NCBI RefSeq assembly: GCF_002088275.1
Contig: NZ_AQQS01000024.1
Span: 27,779 to 91,778 of the forward strand
Reading direction: 5' to 3'
DNA length: 64,000 nt
From: Aurantimonas sp. 22II-16-19i
GTDB lineage: Bacteria > Pseudomonadota > Alphaproteobacteria > Rhizobiales > Rhizobiaceae
The notes beneath the pieces are model-generated. The model had not been told where the DNA came from and did no database searches. It saw only the letters and a list, made by a program, of their open reading frames with translations. Positions 56,709 through 64,000 of this stretch are shown here, piece after piece (the stretch's first letter is position 1; each line of letters begins with the position of its first letter). The position numbers and the translations under genes are program-made.

Positions 56709-58520
56709 GTGGCATGGTTTCTCGGCGCCGGCGCGTCGGCGGCATCCGGAATCCCGACCGGTTACGCGATGATTCGAGACTTCAAGGCCCAAATCTTCTG
56801 CCGCGAGACGAATCTTTCTAAGCGGGAAATTGACACCGCTGATCCCATCTGGATCGATCGGATCGATGACTTCTTTCGTCGAACATCTCTACTGCCGCCG
56901 GACGGAGATCCCGCGGAATATGCCGCTGCCTTCGAGGCAGTCTATCCACAGCCTCGCCACCGTCGACAATATATCGAGGATGCGATCGCCAAAGGCACGC
57001 CATGCTTCGGGCACAAGGTGCTCGCGGGTCTGATGGCCGCGGGCAAGGCAGACTGCATTTTCACGACCAATTTCGACCAGCTTGCAGAAAACGCGGCGGC
57101 TGCCGCGTACGCAACCTTGTCAACCGTTGACCGGAGACGGCCCACTATAGCAGCGATCGATTCCGCCGACCGCGCCATGCTCTGCCTCAATGAATCCAAC
57201 TGGCCGCTAATTGCGAAGCTCCATGGGGATTATCAGTCCATCGCGATCAAGAATACAGGATCGGAGTTGGAGCAGCAGGACACCCGTATGCGGCATGTCC
57301 TGGTGGAGGCTGGAAAACGGTTCGGAATGCTGTTTGTAGGTTACAGCGGGCGCGATAGCTCGATCTTGGGCGCGTTGAATAACGTCCTCGATGCGCCCTC
57401 TCCGTTCCCGAATGGGCTCTATTGGGTGGCCTCATCAACAAGCCGCCTGCTTCCAGCCGTCACCGAATTTCTAGATCGTGCGCGGGCGGCCGGGGTCGAC
57501 GCTTCGGTTGTCGAATGCACAACGTTCGATGAGCTAGTCGCGGAAATTATCAAGACGACCGATCTGCCGCAGGCGCTCCACGATCACGTGATGGAAGGGC
57601 GACCTACGCCGCGCCTCGTACCCGTTCAAATTCCAAGTGCCAGAGCCCGCGCGTTCCCCGTACTGCGCTATTCGGCAATTCTTCTCGAATCGATGCCGAC
57701 GACGGCAAGGCGCATCAAGCTGAGTCAATCGACAACGTGGGCCGAGGTGCGCGAGATTTTCAAGGCGAAGGCGTGTCGAGCGACGGCAGCTGCGTTGGGG
57801 CGAGAGCTTGCGGTGTTCGGGCGGGACCAAGAGATTCTGGACGCCTTGGCGCCGCTGTGTCCATCGCTCGCTGGAACGATCGACCTCGATCCGGTCGCCG
57901 ATAGCTGGGCCATGGGCTTGCTTTACGACGCGCTCGTACGGTCTCTGGCCCGACAGCGCCCGCTCATCCCCCGCTACAGGCGTTTAGGTCATTCGCTCGT
58001 GGTCGCCACACCGCGCGACGGCGATAACCCTGAGCGGACAAAGCGTCAGCAACAAGCTTTGTCCGGGCTGCGCGACGCATACAGGAGCGATCTCTTCGGT
58101 GTAGTGCCCAAGCTTGGCTTCCAGTTTTTGGAGGGCGTCGACCTCAAACTGGAACAGCTCGACGGGAAATGGTGGTGCGGCTTCGAACCGTATACGTTCG
58201 TCCAGCTACCTCCACAGGACGCGTCCCAAACAAATGGTTCCGTCGCCGACCGAGCCCCGGCGCATATGTGTATACAAGCCGAGCGCCGAGGTGATCCTGC
58301 AGGTGACTGGCGCCGCGAACGTTGGGCGCAGAAGTATAACGGGCATTGGGCCAGCATTATCGGGGCATGGGCTGACCTCCTTACAAAAACTGGAGGCACG
58401 GCTCGAAGCGCCTTTGGGCTTACAGAGGGCGCCGGAATTGACGCCGTATTCACGGTGTCACCTATCACCGGATTTAGCCGTCCTTCGCATCACGATGCCT
58501 ACTTCGACAGGAGCAAGTGA
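56709..58520 (+). CDS. SIR2-APAZ protein of a short-Argonaute (SPARSA) defence system
   Basis: 603 residues from GTG 56709. SIR2 NADase domain: GAGAS (6-10), GIPTG, TTNFD (119-123, catalytic Asn), KLHGD (170-174, catalytic His172) and GYSGRD (211-216). The rest (~290-603) fits the APAZ region that replaces the N-PAZ lobe of long Argonautes. In characterised homologues the pair is activated by guide-matched foreign DNA and degrades NAD+, killing or arresting the cell. The next gene is a short Argonaute overlapping by one base. The open frame continues upstream to 56607. The best ribosome site precedes an ATC at 56643, so the true N-terminus is probably longer. G+C is visibly lower than in flanking genes. 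Confidence 0.9.
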   Translation: MAWFLGAGASAASGIPTGYAMIRDFKAQIFCRETNLSKREIDTADPIWIDRIDDFFRRTSLLPPDGDPAEYAAAFEAVYPQPRHRRQYIEDAIAKGTPCFGHKVLAGLMAAGKADCIFTTNFDQLAENAAAAAYATLSTVDRRRPTIAAIDSADRAMLCLNESNWPLIAKLHGDYQSIAIKNTGSELEQQDTRMRHVLVEAGKRFGMLFVGYSGRDSSILGALNNVLDAPSPFPNGLYWVASSTSRLLPAVTEFLDRARAAGVDASVVECTTFDELVAEIIKTTDLPQALHDHVMEGRPTPRLVPVQIPSARARAFPVLRYSAILLESMPTTARRIKLSQSTTWAEVREIFKAKACRATAAALGRELAVFGRDQEILDALAPLCPSLAGTIDLDPVADSWAMGLLYDALVRSLARQRPLIPRYRRLGHSLVVATPRDGDNPERTKRQQQALSGLRDAYRSDLFGVVPKLGFQFLEGVDLKLEQLDGKWWCGFEPYTFVQLPPQDASQTNGSVADRAPAHMCIQAERRGDPAGDWRRERWAQKYNGHWASIIGAWADLLTKTGGTARSAFGLTEGAGIDAVFTVSPITGFSRPSHHDAYFDRSK

Positions 58521-59965
58521 TGGCAAATCCAGCCCTCACCGAGCTGCCGCCATTCACGCTCTTGGAAGAGCCGGACCTGTCGTTTTCGCCTTCCGACGCT
58601 ACCCAGGTTGATGTTCATCCACTACGCGGCCTCTTGAACTTCGGGCCGTATTCGGAGGGATCGTTTAGCGGATACACTTCCCGTGTACGCATCGCCACGG
58701 TTGGCCCGAAAAGCGCTTTCCATCGTCGTGGCGACCTGATGAAGTTATTGCGGAGCGCGCACCGTCCTTCCGACCGATCGGAATATGTGCCGGAATATCC
58801 CGGTTTCGAACGCCTCTTCCGCGTGTCGCTCGAGCCCGCGCCCGCAAGCGCGCACATCAAATGGCCTGAACACCTCGACCAATTGTCGGGTGACGGCAAC
58901 GCACAGCACCGCCTCTACCTTGCCATGGATGCAGCGCTCCGCCAACTTGACGCCGTTCGCAACGAATTCGACGTTGTGCTGGTTCACTTCCCCGACAACT
59001 GGGATACGGCGACACGCGGAAAACACTTTGACGCACACGACGTGCTGAAAGCTCTGGGTGCGAAGTATAATATTCCGACCCAGGTCCTGAACGATCGCGT
59101 CTTCACCTTCAGTTACAAGGCCTCGCTCGCGTGGCGTCTTTCGACCGCACTGTATGTGAAGGCAGCGGGCATCCCGTGGAAGCTCGCTCCGCTAAAAGGC
59201 GTGCCGGCAGACACTGCCTACATCGGATTGGCCTATGCCCTGCGTGGTGACCAGCACGAGGCGCATTATGTGACATGCTGCTCGCAGGTCTTCGACATGG
59301 ACGGTGGCGGCATGCAGTTTGTCGCGTTCGAGGCGCGAGATCCGGTGGCCGACTTGGCCGAAGCCCGCAGGAACCCCTTTCTCAGCCGAGACGACATGCG
59401 GGCAGTTCTCGCCCGTAGCCTGGAACTCTATCAGGGGCGCAATGGCGGCAACCTGCCAAAGCGCATGGTCATTCACAAAACGACTGCCTTCAAGGAAGCC
59501 GAAATAGAAGGCGCATTCGACGCGCTTGCCGGCGTAGCGGAAATAGAGTGCGTCGAGGTGAGTTCGGCTTCGTGCTGGCGCGGCGTCTGGCTCATTAGGT
59601 CGGGAGCAGAGAAGCCGTCAAAGCCGTCGGCGTTTCCCGTGCCCCGTGGCACGATGGTAGTCCGCACGGGCAATTCCGCCTTGGTATGGGTGGCGGGCAA
59701 CGCTCCCGAGGTTTCGATCAAGGGCGACTACTATCAGGGTAGCAAGAGCATCCCCCGCCCGCTCCAACTGATCCGTCATGCTGGAAGCGGGCCGCTTGAA
59801 CTCACTGCCCACGAGGCGTTGGCTCTCACAAAAATGGATTGGAACAACGACGCTCTCTACGATCCTGTGCCGGTCAGCATTCGCTATTCGCAGAAGCTAG
59901 CACGCACGATAGCGAACGTGCCAGACCTGCCACGAAACGTCTATCCTTATCGCCTGTTCATGTGA
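58520..59965 (+). CDS. Short prokaryotic Argonaute (MID-PIWI, catalytically inactive)
   Basis: 481 residues. Starts with the short-pAgo GLLNFGPYSEGSF near residue 35. A MID domain contains FDVVLVHFPDNWD and LGAKYNIPTQVLNDRVF. The PIWI domain begins at AYIGLAYALRG (Y234-I-G-L-A238), where active Argonautes have the first catalytic Asp; here it is Ala, so no slicing is expected. KRMVIHKTTAFKEAEIEGAF and the terminal NVYPYRLFM are typical. It forms a heterodimer with SIR2-APAZ and uses an RNA guide to sense DNA. TGATG junction with the upstream gene; GTG 58517 is an alternative start. Confidence 0.92.
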   Translation: MANPALTELPPFTLLEEPDLSFSPSDATQVDVHPLRGLLNFGPYSEGSFSGYTSRVRIATVGPKSAFHRRGDLMKLLRSAHRPSDRSEYVPEYPGFERLFRVSLEPAPASAHIKWPEHLDQLSGDGNAQHRLYLAMDAALRQLDAVRNEFDVVLVHFPDNWDTATRGKHFDAHDVLKALGAKYNIPTQVLNDRVFTFSYKASLAWRLSTALYVKAAGIPWKLAPLKGVPADTAYIGLAYALRGDQHEAHYVTCCSQVFDMDGGGMQFVAFEARDPVADLAEARRNPFLSRDDMRAVLARSLELYQGRNGGNLPKRMVIHKTTAFKEAEIEGAFDALAGVAEIECVEVSSASCWRGVWLIRSGAEKPSKPSAFPVPRGTMVVRTGNSALVWVAGNAPEVSIKGDYYQGSKSIPRPLQLIRHAGSGPLELTAHEALALTKMDWNNDALYDPVPVSIRYSQKLARTIANVPDLPRNVYPYRLFM

Positions 59966-60450
59966 CCGCGCTGTCTGACACCCTTCTCCAAAGAATTTGG
60001 GTTCGAGCAAAGCTTGAGCCGTTAGCTAGGCATTTTTTTCACTGTGTAGCGCTCACCAGAGATGTACAGCGTTGGCCAAAATCTGACTTCTAGCGGCAGC
60101 TATCGGGAGTACGCAAAAAACTCCTGAACGACCGTCATGTGCGCAAAGCCGCGATCTGACCTCCACCAAGCGCCCCTCGTCCTTCGACAGGCTCAGGATG
60201 AGGGGCTACGGGGACCGCTGTGCGGCGTCGCCGCGTCATCGTCGACCCGTCAATATCTCCGCCCGTCGTCGTGATGGTCTCGGCCGCACTCTTCCCTCAT
60301 CCTGAGCCTGTCGAAGGACGAGGGAAGAGAGCGAGCACCAAAAAGATATCCCCACCCCGCGCGCCGCCCCTAGAATCCCCGCACCGCCGTCCCGAGGGAC
60401 ACGGACGATCGCCGGGATCGTTCGGGAGGGCGGGCGGTGTCCGCGGCGCG
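59966..60450. other. Gene-free DNA right of the defence locus, with REP hairpins
   Basis: No supported gene. REP-like CCTTCGACAGGCTCAGG hairpins at 60171-60209 and inverted at 60291-60327. Composition returns to the chromosomal average after about 60150, so the right edge of the imported segment is probably here. Confidence 0.6.
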
Positions 60451-60470
60451 AACCCTTCCGGAGGGTTTTT
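60451..60470 (+). terminator. Small terminator-like hairpin
   Basis: AACCCT, TCCGG, AGGGTT then TTT. Confidence 0.5.
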
Positions 60471-60479
60471 GCGACTCGG

Positions 60480-60800
60480 ACGGGTCTGAGGCTCCGCCGA
60501 CCCCTCGCCCATTACGAGGCGGGTGCGGATTGGACCGCTACAACGGGAGGTCCTGAAAAGGGGCATCCCGTGAAGCGTCGGCAGCCGGTGAGCGAACTCG
60601 GGCCAGGGGCCAAGGCGATCAGCCGAGGCGCCGGGCGGGGCGAGCAAGCCAGAAGGACCCGCAAAGACACCGTGCGGAACGCCGGAGGCGAGCCGTAAGA
60701 CTTTAGACTATCGGAGGGCTGGCCTCCGGCGCTCCGCTGTCCGCCCGTTGCCCCATGGGGCTGGGGGCGACGGCGAGAGACATCGCCCCGGCTGATGGCA
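60480..60800. other. Structured region of unknown function (possible RNA or small gene)
   Basis: Contains a 15-bp inverted repeat with one mismatch (CGGAACGCCGGAGGC at 60675-60689; GCCTCCGGCGCTCCG at 60722-60736) around an AT-richer loop (TAAGACTTTAGACTATCGG), plus further short hairpins. One plus-strand frame reads GGPEKGHPVKRRQPVSELGP and ends at a TAA inside this structure, but lacks a clear start. I cannot assign an RNA family. Confidence 0.4.
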
Positions 60801-60903
60801 AGCGGGGCAGGCAATGGGCGAAAAACCGGGCCGCGCCGCGGCGCCGGTCGCCTTGGCATGTCCGCTCGCGGGCTGGCGCCCGGCAGCCTCAGTCCCGGCG
60901 ACC

Positions 60904-61338
60904 TTAATCCCGGCGCCGGCGCCCGTAGAGTTCGAGGCGGTGGGAGACGATCTCGTAGCCGAGTTCGGCGGCGATCTCTTCCTGCAGCTTCTCGATGCGC
61001 TCGGAGCGGAATTCGATCACCGCGCCGCTGTCGAGGTCGATGAGATGGTCGTGATGGGCGCCGTCGGCCTGTTCGAAGCGGGCGGGTCCCCCCTCGAAGG
61101 TGTGGCGCTGGATGGCGCCGCGCTCCTCCAGCACCTTCATCGTCCGGTAGACCGTCGACAGCGAGATCGAGGGATCCTGCCGCGCCGCCCGCCGGAACAA
61201 AGCGAGCGCATCCGGATGGTCGCCGCCCTCGGCGAGAATCGCGAGGATCGTCCGGCGCTGCCGCGTGATCCGCAGCCCGGCGCTGCGCAGCACCGCCTCC
61301 AGATCGCCCGTCCGGCTTCTCTCGCGTCCCTGCGCCAT
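60904..61338 (-). CDS. Fur-family regulator, probably manganese-responsive (Mur)
   Basis: 144 residues. Winged helix ([20 protein letters not shown] and [16 protein letters not shown]), then metal-sensing HHDH (95-98) and DSGAVIEF. There is no cysteine anywhere, so the structural CxxC zinc site of classical Fur is absent. In Rhizobiales the Fur orthologue often acts as Mur, repressing mntH with manganese. Here it is divergent from mntH with a perfect TGCAAAT-type palindrome between, which supports that role. Confidence 0.88.
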   Translation of the reverse strand: MAQGRERSRTGDLEAVLRSAGLRITRQRRTILAILAEGGDHPDALALFRRAARQDPSISLSTVYRTMKVLEERGAIQRHTFEGGPARFEQADGAHHDHLIDLDSGAVIEFRSERIEKLQEEIAAELGYEIVSHRLELYGRRRRD

Positions 61339-61552
61339 GCTGCTCCGACACCGCCCCGTTCATCCATTCGTCGCAGAACTCCTGCCCGGTTCCGGCAGAT
61401 GTGGCAACCGTTTCTCCCGGCGGCCGCGTGTCGCGCGGCGGTGACGGGACTCGCCCGCCGGCCCCGCCGGCCCGCCGCGCGTCCGCTCTGCGAGAACAGT
61501 CCGGCTGGCCGTCCGGCTGGCGGCGGAGCGCTCCGAGGGTCTCCGAGGGGCC

Positions 61553-61649
61553 GGAGCATGATCCCGAAAGCTGGCCGGCGTTCGGAAAAGATCATGCGGA
61601 AGAGAGATCCTGAGCGGGGTGGCTGTTGGAAGAAAAGCCATCCCGCTCC
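61553..61649 (+). repeat. Dispersed two-hairpin repeat, copy 6 (degenerate)
   Basis: GGAGCATGATCCCGAAAGCT.., TTCGGAAAAGATCATGCGGA, ..GAGCGGGGTGG and GCCATCCCGCTCC. It keeps both hairpin pairings while the CCGGTT centre has diverged. Confidence 0.7.
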
Positions 61650-61787
61650 GGCGGGGAGCCTGCGGGGAGCCGCAGCCTTCCCGAGGGAACCCGTCGGCGG
61701 CCCGGGACTTTGGTCCCTCGAGCGCCGGCCGCCGGATCTCCATGGCATCGATCCGGCGGGCCCTCCGTCCTCTGCAACCCATGCTCT

Positions 61788-61802
61788 TGCAAATGATTTG
61801 CA
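61788..61802. promoter_or_regulatory. Fur/Mur-box upstream of mntH
   Basis: TGCAAATGATTTGCA, a perfect 7-1-7 palindrome 142 bp before the mntH start. This is the type of site recognised by rhizobial Mur/Fur proteins. Confidence 0.75.
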
Positions 61803-61943
61803 TGTTCATCTGCGCAGGCGCATGGTGCTCCGCAGCCGCCGGCACGGGCACGTCACCCGCGCCGGCTCGGGCGATGGCCGCGGGGGACGGCGGGATGTCC
61901 CGGCCACCGGCGGAACGGGACCGGGCAAGGCAGAGGAGCGGAT

Positions 61944-63293
61944 ATGGCCGCCTATGAGGAGCGAACCGACATGGGGCCCGGCCCGTCCGGCGGGGCAAAC
62001 GATGCTTCGCTCGACGAATCCTACCGCTCGATCCCCGTCGAGGCGACGACGGCGTCGCGGCGTTTCCTCGCCTTTCTCGGCCCCGGCTTCCTCGTCGCCG
62101 TCGGCTACATGGACCCCGGCAACTGGGCGACCTCGATCGCCGGCGGGTCGCGCTTCGGCTACGCGCTGCTTGCCGCCGTGCTGCTCTCGTCGATCATGGC
62201 GATGCTTCTCCAGGCGCTCTGCGCCCGCTTTGCCATCGCCACCGGCCGCGATCTCGCCGAGGCCTGCCGCGAGTTCCTGCCGCGCTGGCTGTCGCTGCCG
62301 CTCTGGGCGCTGGCCGAGCTCGCCATCGTCGCGACGGACCTCGCCGAGGTGATCGGCACGGCGATCGGCCTGCAGCTCCTGTTCGGCCTGCCCTTGGTCT
62401 GGGGCGTCATCGTCACCGCCCTCGACGTCTTCCTGATCCTTTACCTCCAGTCCAAGGGTTTCCGCCGGCTGGAGGCCTTCGTCGCCGCGATGATCCTCGT
62501 CATCGCGGTCTGCTTCGTCGGCCAGCTGATTCTCGCCCAGCCGTCCGTCGCCGCGATGCTCGCCGGGCTGATCCCCACCGGCCGGATCGTCACCGACAAC
62601 CAGATGCTCTATCTCGCCCTCGGCATTCTCGGGGCGACGGTCATGCCCCACAACCTCTATCTCCACACCGGCATTCTCCACACCCGGGCCTATGCCCTCG
62701 ACCGCAAGGGGCGCGAGCGGGCGATCCGCTACGCGACCATCGATTCGACGGCGGCGCTGGGCTTCGCCTTCCTGGTCAACGCGTCGATCCTCGTCCTGGC
62801 GGCCGCCGCCTTCTACGGGGCGGGGGCCGGAGAGGTGGAGGACCTGACCGATGCTCACGCGCTGCTCGAGCCGCTGCTCGGCTCGTCGCTGGCGCCGATC
62901 CTCTTTGCCGTCGCGCTGCTGGCCTCGGGCCTCTCCTCGACGGTGACGGCGACGCTGGCCGGGCAGATCGTCATGCAGGGCTTCCTGAAGCTGCGCCTGC
63001 CGATCGTCGCAAGGCGGCTGATCACCCGCGGCCTGGCGATCATTCCGGCGGCCGTGGCGATCGTCGCCTATGGGGAGAAGGGCGCGGCCGAACTCCTCGT
63101 CCTCAGCCAGGTCGTCCTGTCGCTGCAGCTGCCCTTCGCGGTGATTCCCCTGGTCGTGTTCTCCGCCCAGAAGAAGCGCATGGGCGCCCACATGCCGCCG
63201 CTCTGGCTGCTCGCCATCACCAGCATCATCGCCGTCCTGATCGTCGGCCTCAATGCCAAGCTGGTGTGGGACTTCGTCGACGGGGGCTTTTGA
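61944..63293 (+). CDS. mntH: Nramp-family divalent metal (manganese) transporter
   Basis: 449 residues, eleven predicted helices; AGAGGAG before the ATG. Metal-binding motifs DPGNWAT (57-63, helix 1) and MPHNLYLHT (234-242, helix 6) are intact. Imports Mn2+ with protons. It is controlled by the divergent Mur via the palindrome. Soluble N-terminus of about 35 residues is slightly long but not unusual. Confidence 0.95.
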   Translation: MAAYEERTDMGPGPSGGANDASLDESYRSIPVEATTASRRFLAFLGPGFLVAVGYMDPGNWATSIAGGSRFGYALLAAVLLSSIMAMLLQALCARFAIATGRDLAEACREFLPRWLSLPLWALAELAIVATDLAEVIGTAIGLQLLFGLPLVWGVIVTALDVFLILYLQSKGFRRLEAFVAAMILVIAVCFVGQLILAQPSVAAMLAGLIPTGRIVTDNQMLYLALGILGATVMPHNLYLHTGILHTRAYALDRKGRERAIRYATIDSTAALGFAFLVNASILVLAAAAFYGAGAGEVEDLTDAHALLEPLLGSSLAPILFAVALLASGLSSTVTATLAGQIVMQGFLKLRLPIVARRLITRGLAIIPAAVAIVAYGEKGAAELLVLSQVVLSLQLPFAVIPLVVFSAQKKRMGAHMPPLWLLAITSIIAVLIVGLNAKLVWDFVDGGF

Positions 63294-63784
63294 GGGCGGC
63301 AGACCGCCGCGGCCGCCGACCATCATGCCCGGGAGCGGGCTCGCCGCAACGACGGCGGCCCATGCCTGCCATCGTGGTCTCGGCCGGTCCGGGCCCGGCC
63401 GGGGCGGGCTCGGGCCGGCAAGCGGCTGGAGGGGCGGGCGAGACGCAAAGCAACGCCCGCGCCCGCGAGGGCCCGCACGCAGCTGCGCCAAGTAGAGGCG
63501 AATCGCGGGCGCATCGCCAGGGGCCGCCCCGATTCAGGCTTTCGGCGGCTTCGGGCGAAAACGAGCGCGCTCCCGCCATCGCCGGCGCCTTTTCCGGACG
63601 GCCCTCAAAAAAAACGCCCGCACCAGCGGAAAAAAACGCGCCGATCCGAATCCCCCGGACCCCGAAAAGCCGTCGGCGATTCGTCATCATGACCACCGCA
63701 TGACGCGGGAGAGGCCGCCAAACCGGCATTTCCGGCCGTTTTTGAGCGATTTTCAGGAGACTGAAGTTTTTTGAAAAAAACGCG
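63294..63784. other. Gene-free region before the rRNA-type promoter
   Basis: No supported gene. A minus-strand hairpin with a T-run (CCGCTGGTGCGGGCGTTTTTTT read in reverse, about 63605-63635) could end a transcript from the right. The region becomes AT-richer towards 63780. Confidence 0.45.
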
Positions 63785-63814
63785 TTGACTCCGAAAACGA
63801 GTAGGGCCTATAAG
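63785..63814 (+). promoter_or_regulatory. Strong sigma-70 promoter, probably of an rRNA operon
   Basis: -35 TTGACT (63785-63790), 18 bp spacer, -10 TATAAG (63809-63814), followed by CCGC. This TTGACT..TATAAGCC form is typical of rhizobial rrn promoters. A leader with ATCTTTGACATTGTTGG (63974-63990, boxA-like) follows, and no open frame starts before the window ends. Confidence 0.6.
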
Positions 63815-63973
63815 CCGCTCATCGACGGCAGCGGCGCCGCCGGCGAGCCAGACGGTTCGTCCCAACGGTTGCCGAAACGCTTCGAAAATGGTTCTTCCGA
63901 CTTCGGTCAGAACTGCTACAGGGTGATGATGCGGCAACGCCTTCTCATCCGCCGGTCCTTCATTGTGACCGTG

Positions 63974-63990
63974 ATCTTTGACATTGTTGG
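63974..63990 (+). promoter_or_regulatory. boxA-like rRNA leader antitermination element
   Basis: ATCTTTGACATTGTTGG resembles the conserved leader segment shortly upstream of alphaproteobacterial 16S rRNA genes. Confidence 0.45.
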
Positions 63991-64000
63991 TAGTTGAGAC

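Larger units (their letters stand above)
61339..61943. other. Divergent intergenic region fur/mur - mntH
   Basis: 605 bp with a degenerate dispersed repeat and the Mur-box; no supported gene. Confidence 0.6.

Overview
The window is a high-G+C chromosomal segment. Gene content and order point to an alphaproteobacterium of the order Hyphomicrobiales (Rhizobiales). The clues are a hemJ-hemE / maf-aroE-coaE origin-type neighbourhood, a split F0 operon with a duplicated b subunit (atpI-B-E-F'-F), a Fur/Mur-mntH pair and dispersed palindromic intergenic elements of rhizobial style. A family such as Aurantimonadaceae is possible, but that is inference from style only.

Layout. 1-7.1 kb: a leftward sugar ABC-permease pair (MalF/MalG type, the second cut by the window edge) diverges from a SorC-family regulator followed by a class II aldolase. 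A HAD phosphatase and two valine-catabolism genes (3-hydroxyisobutyrate dehydrogenase, 3-hydroxyisobutyryl-CoA hydrolase) face them. 7.1-9.4 kb: a methyltransferase, a DUF1761 membrane protein and a 1 kb gene-free repeat zone. 9.4-13.7 kb: one 1.4-kb-residue RTX protein with a beta-propeller-like N-terminus and an internal VWA domain. 14.2-27.4 kb: a rightward sugar-acid island with an IlvD/Edd dehydratase, two SDRs, D-erythronate dehydrogenase, a HIBADH-family enzyme, a GntR/FCD regulator, an FAH-family hydrolase, a TctCBA transporter and a 2-hydroxyacid dehydrogenase. Three GTATAC palindromes suggest a regulon. 27.7-35.4 kb: a chemoreceptor, mscL, an orphan TAXI binding protein, a toxin-antitoxin pair, a YyaL-type protein and a LysE exporter. 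35.5-43.8 kb: mnmE, eutBC, terC and the ATP synthase F0 operon. 44.2-50.3 kb: a DapA-family gene, hemJ, hemE, a 0.54 kb gene-free candidate chromosomal origin, then maf, aroE, an NTF2-like gene and coaE. 50.5-56.4 kb: a class II amidotransferase, a nucleotidyltransferase-fold protein, a small secreted protein, a TraB/GumN protein, xerC and osmC.

The most exciting locus is 56.6-60.0 kb. It is a visibly lower-G+C two-gene operon encoding a SIR2-APAZ protein and a short, catalytically dead Argonaute: a SPARSA-type anti-plasmid/phage defence system that acts by guide-directed NAD+ depletion. It is followed by about 0.9 kb of structured, gene-poor DNA, then a Fur/Mur regulator divergent from mntH with a perfect Mur-box palindrome. 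The window ends in what looks like an rRNA-operon promoter and leader.

A dispersed ~100 bp two-hairpin element occurs six times (four full, one partial, one degenerate). In all four full copies its end supplies the TAG stop codon of the neighbouring gene. Most long antisense open frames here are high-G+C shadows and were left out.
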